Shown piece by piece: positions 58,693 to 64,000 of a DNA stretch of 64,000 bases. The notes under the pieces were generated by a model. That model ran no database searches. It saw only the letters and a program-made list of their open reading frames with translations, and had not been told where the DNA came from. Position numbers and translations under genes: made by a program. The DNA comes from Phycisphaeraceae bacterium (GTDB lineage: Bacteria; Planctomycetota; Phycisphaerae; Phycisphaerales; UBA1924), in NCBI GenBank assembly GCA_019636565.1, contig JAHBXG010000009.1:1-64000 (forward strand). Direction: 5' to 3'. Numbering within the stretch: the stretch's first letter is position 1; the number at the start of each line of letters is the position of its first letter.

Positions 58693-59019
58693 CTACCGAG
58701 GAGGTACTGACTTTTCTGGTTCGGGCCCGGGCTGGGCGTCGGACGATTCCGATGCGGGTCGCGGCGCCTGCGTGCTGTGGTCAGCAGCGGTCGATTGCGG
58801 AGGAAAAGAGCGGCGAACGGGCGAATAGGGCGGTTCCGCTTCGGCCGCGGCCTGAATCGCCTGGCGACGCCTGGCTTCGGCGGCGCTGCGAGTTCGGAAC
58901 ATCCCCAAGATCAGGAAGCCGATGGCAATGCCTGTGCAGTAAATGCCGAGACGACGTAGAAAACCGGCCCGATCGCTGGGCGGGCGAGACTGTGCAATTT
59001 CGTCGGCGCGGACTTCCAC
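58693..59019 (-). CDS. Small single-pass membrane protein, 108 aa
   Basis: After GTG 59019 the product starts VEVRADEIAQSRPPSDRAGF, then one membrane helix (GIYCTGIAIGFLILGMF, about residues 25-42), an Arg/Ala-rich helix, and a Pro/Ser/Glu-rich tail. Small proteins of this form, cytoplasmic start plus one helix plus low-complexity tail, occur in other planctomycetes next to repair or division genes, but I know of no function. No Shine-Dalgarno. It lies 48 bases upstream of uvrA on the same strand and may share its transcript. Confidence 0.65.
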   Translation of the reverse strand: MEVRADEIAQSRPPSDRAGFLRRLGIYCTGIAIGFLILGMFRTRSAAEARRRQAIQAAAEAEPPYSPVRRSFPPQSTAADHSTQAPRPASESSDAQPGPEPEKSVPPR

Positions 59020-59041
59020 GCCCGATGATACGTCTTCGAAC

Positions 59042-59080
59042 AAAAAAGAGCGGCCGTCCCCTCCCAGGAAGCGGCCGCTC
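59042..59080 (-). terminator. Intrinsic terminator of the DUF4394 gene
   Basis: On the minus strand a 9-bp perfect stem (GAGCGGCCG, 59080-59072, with CGGCCGCTC, 59056-59048) around a 15-base loop is followed by six T residues. It begins 18 bases after the stop of the DUF4394 gene. Confidence 0.88.
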
Positions 59081-59098
59081 GAACGAAAGCAAAGAGAT

Positions 59099-59962
59099 TC
59101 AGGAACGGCGGCGACGGGCCAAGCCGAGCGCAGCAACGCCCATCAGGCCAAGGCTTGATGGTGCGGGGATAACGGCCATCGCGGTGATGATGGCGCCGCC
59201 GCCGATCTCGCCGATCATGGTCCCCTGACCGGTGGCAAGGTCGATCCGCCAGAACGTACTCCGGGCCAGTGCGTTGTCACGTACGGTGGCATACGCGATG
59301 CCACTCAAGCCGGAGATATCGAAACCTCCGATGTCGGAGAGATCTGCGCCGACCGAACCGACTGTCATCAACTGCCCGCCGTTGGCGGGGTTCTGAATCG
59401 CCAGAACATCCAGGCCGGTGTCGAGCACGTAGAGCGTGGTCGTCAGCGCGCCGGCGTACGAGTTGGAGTACGCCGCGTGCACACCATTGGGATTCTTGCC
59501 GAAGTTCACGTCGCCCGCGGCGTAGGCGAGAGAAGTGTCCACTGCAACGACAGCGCCCGTGTCCGGGTGCAGCCGCAGATTCTGATTCGCATCGCTGATC
59601 ACGCGGACGCGATCGACGGTCGGATTGAAATCAAACCCGAACGAGGAGCCGTTCAGCGGGGTGCTGAATGTCGGGCCGATCTGAGTCGCGGCGCCGGTGG
59701 TCTTGTTGATCTTGTAGAGGCGATTCATCGAGCCCAGCGCGTACAACTCGCCGGAATTGGGACGGAGATCGATCCCGTGTATGACCTCGTTGGACTGAAG
59801 GCCGGAAATGGCAACGCCGGTCAGGATTGAGCCGGGTGTCGAACTGTCCCAGGTCACGAGAGACTGCTGGAGCGTGACGCCGTACACGAGTTCCGCGCGG
59901 GCGTTCGCACCAATGGCTGCGCCGGCCGCCAGCCCAAGAACGACGACTAATGACTTCTGCAT
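59099..59962 (-). CDS. DUF4394 protein with a PEP-CTERM-like sorting tail, 287 aa
   Basis: A signal peptide (MQKSLVVVLGLAAGAAIGAN, cleaved near ARA) precedes a DUF4394 domain, visible as VIHGIDLRPNSGELYALGSM, NRLYKINKTTGAATQIGPTF, FGFDFNPTVDRVRVISDANQ and LTTTLYVLDTGLDVLAIQNP. The end is PAPSSLGLMGVAALGLARRRRS: a Pro-rich motif, a hydrophobic helix and a basic tip, as in planctomycete PEP-CTERM-type sorting signals. ATG 59962 has AAGGAG at 7 bases. Exported, surface-bound or processed. Divergent from an ECF sigma gene, with its own terminator downstream. Confidence 0.9.
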   Translation of the reverse strand: MQKSLVVVLGLAAGAAIGANARAELVYGVTLQQSLVTWDSSTPGSILTGVAISGLQSNEVIHGIDLRPNSGELYALGSMNRLYKINKTTGAATQIGPTFSTPLNGSSFGFDFNPTVDRVRVISDANQNLRLHPDTGAVVAVDTSLAYAAGDVNFGKNPNGVHAAYSNSYAGALTTTLYVLDTGLDVLAIQNPANGGQLMTVGSVGADLSDIGGFDISGLSGIAYATVRDNALARSTFWRIDLATGQGTMIGEIGGGAIITAMAVIPAPSSLGLMGVAALGLARRRRS

Positions 59963-60129
59963 GAAATTCTCCTTCATCCTCGTCCGCCGCGGTTGGGAGC
60001 GAGAAGCGCCCGGCGCAGCAAGACCGCCCCGCGCCGACGCCGGCGCAGATGTGGAGCGGAATCGTGTGTGCCGATTGCCTTGCGGCCGGAACAGGTGACT
60101 TCCGAAGGTCGCGGAGACGCGGATGTGCG

Positions 60130-60789
60130 ATGACGAGTTTTTTCCCCAATTTCGGTGAATCTCGTCAGGCGGAGGCGCTCGAAGTACCTCTGTCAGAGTT
60201 CGGACCTGTTTTCGGAGCCCCTCCCACTTTGTCCAGTTCCCTACTTCAACTAGTTGCACAAGGCGAAAGCGGCGCACTGGCCCGATGCCTGGATGAATAC
60301 GGCGGGCTGGTTTGGAGCATCGCCGATCGGCAATTGCGTCCGATCGGAGAGGACGTGGACGATGCGGTGCAGGATGTCTTTGTTGAGTTGTGGAAGAACG
60401 CTTCGCGCTTTGATCCGGCGCTCGGCTCGGAAGCCGCATTTATTGCGACGATCGCTCACCATCGCGTGGTGGACCGCGTCCGGCGGTCGGCGCGCCGACT
60501 TTCTCTGCGGGCGGAGCATCCCGGCGAGATTCCCGAACTCAATCACCGCAATCATCAGGACTCGGTCGCGATCAGTGAGGACATGAAGCTCGCGGCCGCC
60601 GCGTTCGACAAACTTGATCAGGACGAGCAGCAGGTACTTTGGTATTCTCTCTACCATGGCATCCCGCACGAGCGAATCGCGTCTCTTGTGCAATTGCCGC
60701 TTGGAACCGTGAAGTCGCGGATTCGGCGGGGACTGCTGCGAATGAGAGAAGCAATCGGGGGCCATCGCGCCAAGGAGGTCGTGTCATGA
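60130..60789 (+). CDS. ECF RNA polymerase sigma factor, 219 aa
   Basis: Region 2 contains the core-binding block GEDVDDAVQDVFVELWKNAS followed by AAFIATIAHHRVVDRVRRSA; region 4 is DEQQVLWYSLYHGIPHERIA then LVQLPLGTVKSRIRRGLLRM, a clear helix-turn-helix. ATG 60130 gives an N-terminal extension of about 45 residues before region 2; no strong Shine-Dalgarno. The gene is divergent from the DUF4394 gene (167 bases apart) and coupled to an anti-sigma by ATGA. Confidence 0.92.
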   Translation: MTSFFPNFGESRQAEALEVPLSEFGPVFGAPPTLSSSLLQLVAQGESGALARCLDEYGGLVWSIADRQLRPIGEDVDDAVQDVFVELWKNASRFDPALGSEAAFIATIAHHRVVDRVRRSARRLSLRAEHPGEIPELNHRNHQDSVAISEDMKLAAAAFDKLDQDEQQVLWYSLYHGIPHERIASLVQLPLGTVKSRIRRGLLRMREAIGGHRAKEVVS

Positions 60790-61622
60790 GCACGAGACCT
60801 CCTGATTACGACCGAGTGATGGAATTGCTCGCCGGGCGTGCCCTCAACGACCTGGATTCCGCCGAATCGGCCGAATTGGACAACCTGCTCGCGCGCATGA
60901 CGCCCGCGCAGGCAAGTTCGATGCAGCATGAGCAATCGCAACTCAATGGTCTCACGGGTGCCACGTTGGCCGCTTGGTCCGACGCGAACGCAAAGCCCGG
61001 GATCTCACCTGCGCTACGGGCGAAGATTCTCGCACAGAGTGTCTTTGCCCAGGTCGGCGCGACGCAAACCATGCCGCTGAAAAGCGGTTCTGCCCCGGTT
61101 GCGATGCGTCTGCGTGAGAAGTTTGCTTGGCTGTCCGCAGCCGCGGCGATCGCGCTCGCGGTCTTCGCCTGGAATCGACCGCTCCACCCCGCTGCATCCG
61201 AGCCCGCTTGGCAGGCTCGCGCTCAACTTGTCAAGGACGCGGATTCGCAGGTCGTCGCATGGTCCGCGACCGAAGATCCCGACGCCAAGGGCGTCAGCGG
61301 CGACATCGTCTGGAACGCCAACCAGCAGCGCGGATTCATGCGGTTCAAAGGGCTCGCGGCCAACGACCCGCGACTGGCGCAGTACCAACTCTGGATCTTC
61401 GACAAGGGACGCGAAGGCGAATTCCCGGTGGACGGAGGCGTCTTCGACATCAACTCGGCGAGCAAGGATCCCGAGACCGGCGATCTCGTCGTGCCGATCA
61501 CTCCCAAACTCGCCGTGAGAGATCCCGCACTCTTCGCTGTGACGATGGAGATCCCCGGGGGCGTCGTGGTCACCAAGAAAGAGCGGCTGCTGCTGCTCGC
61601 GAAGGCGGAGGAGCCGAAGTAG
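60786..61622 (+). CDS. RskA-type anti-sigma factor, 278 aa
   Basis: The first 80 residues form a helical anti-sigma domain (YDRVMELLAGRALNDLDSAE) without the His/Cys zinc motif. One membrane helix follows (WLSAAAAIALAVFAW, about residues 114-130), then an outer RskA-like domain: SGDIVWNANQQRGFMRFKGL, YQLWIFDKGREGEFPVDGGV and FAVTMEIPGGVVV. Its stated class binds a sigma factor at the membrane and releases it on proteolysis. ATG 60786 overlaps the sigma stop (ATGA). Convergent with uvrB, 38 bases apart. Confidence 0.88.
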   Translation: MSTRPPDYDRVMELLAGRALNDLDSAESAELDNLLARMTPAQASSMQHEQSQLNGLTGATLAAWSDANAKPGISPALRAKILAQSVFAQVGATQTMPLKSGSAPVAMRLREKFAWLSAAAAIALAVFAWNRPLHPAASEPAWQARAQLVKDADSQVVAWSATEDPDAKGVSGDIVWNANQQRGFMRFKGLAANDPRLAQYQLWIFDKGREGEFPVDGGVFDINSASKDPETGDLVVPITPKLAVRDPALFAVTMEIPGGVVVTKKERLLLLAKAEEPK

Positions 61623-61660
61623 GTCGGTGCAGATGCTCATCTGCCAACCGTGCTCGCTGG

Positions 61661-63916
<2,256 letters not shown>

Positions 63917-64000
63917 GGACCGAGAACTCCGCGGCAAGCCCGGCACGATCCCGTCACAAGTCGCGGGCGGCACAGTCCTTTCGGCACGCGACTTGGCGGT

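Overview
The window is high-GC DNA, densely coding on both strands, with frequent GTG and TTG starts and short overlaps between genes. It most likely comes from a planctomycete of the Phycisphaerae type. The clues are a CxxCGFNL zinc-ribbon membrane protein, a DUF4394 protein ending in a PAPSSLGLMG-plus-RRRR sorting tail, ECF sigma/anti-sigma pairs, and many lipoproteins and membrane proteins without clear relatives. This placement is inference from gene content; there is no rRNA in the window. No insertion sequence, prophage, CRISPR array or replication origin was seen.

Layout. 1-3644: trpE (cut by the window edge) divergent from a secreted protein. 3694-7778: on the minus strand, speA followed by a DUF4258/DUF2283 pair, a lipoprotein and a membrane protein. 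Two degenerate copies of the speA 3' end punctuate this stretch. 7779-8865: a repeat-rich gap with no convincing gene. 8866-13784: plus-strand genes for a basic-tailed protein, a secreted HAD phosphatase, a UgpC/MsmX-type ATPase, a secreted protein with a degenerate ClpP-like signature, and a small conserved-looking protein. 13792-15135: a PIN/TRAM membrane protein. 15253-15380: an SRP (4.5S) RNA gene on the plus strand.

15399-32186 is a cell-surface polysaccharide region. It holds gmhA, an hddC-like nucleotidyltransferase and a GmhB phosphatase fused to a glycosyltransferase, which are three of the four steps to GDP-D-glycero-D-manno-heptose. It also holds a UDP-GlcNAc 2-epimerase, an SDR epimerase, three further glycosyltransferase genes (one a GT-B/GT-A fusion), a methyltransferase, and, beyond a tRNA-Ser(GGA), a PAP2 phosphatase and an ArnT-like membrane glycosyltransferase. 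Four genes (20206-25011) form a chain in which each start overlaps the previous stop by GTGA.

32183-51524 is mostly housekeeping: truB, membrane proteins and a lipoprotein, a LOG-family protein, a very large AsmA-like protein, radA, a YbgC-type thioesterase, gltB, folE2, a MacB-type permease and a small hypothetical gene. 51552-55278 has a lipoprotein/ECF sigma/anti-sigma operon divergent from a zinc-ribbon membrane protein. 55282-63916 has uvrA and uvrB flanking a second sigma/anti-sigma pair that is divergent from the DUF4394 gene, which has its own terminator. uvrA carries a repeat-derived insertion between its second ABC signature and Walker B.

The observations most worth following up are the reiterated speA 3' end, the GmhB-glycosyltransferase fusion, the intragenic repeat in uvrA and the SRP RNA with a non-GNRA apical loop.
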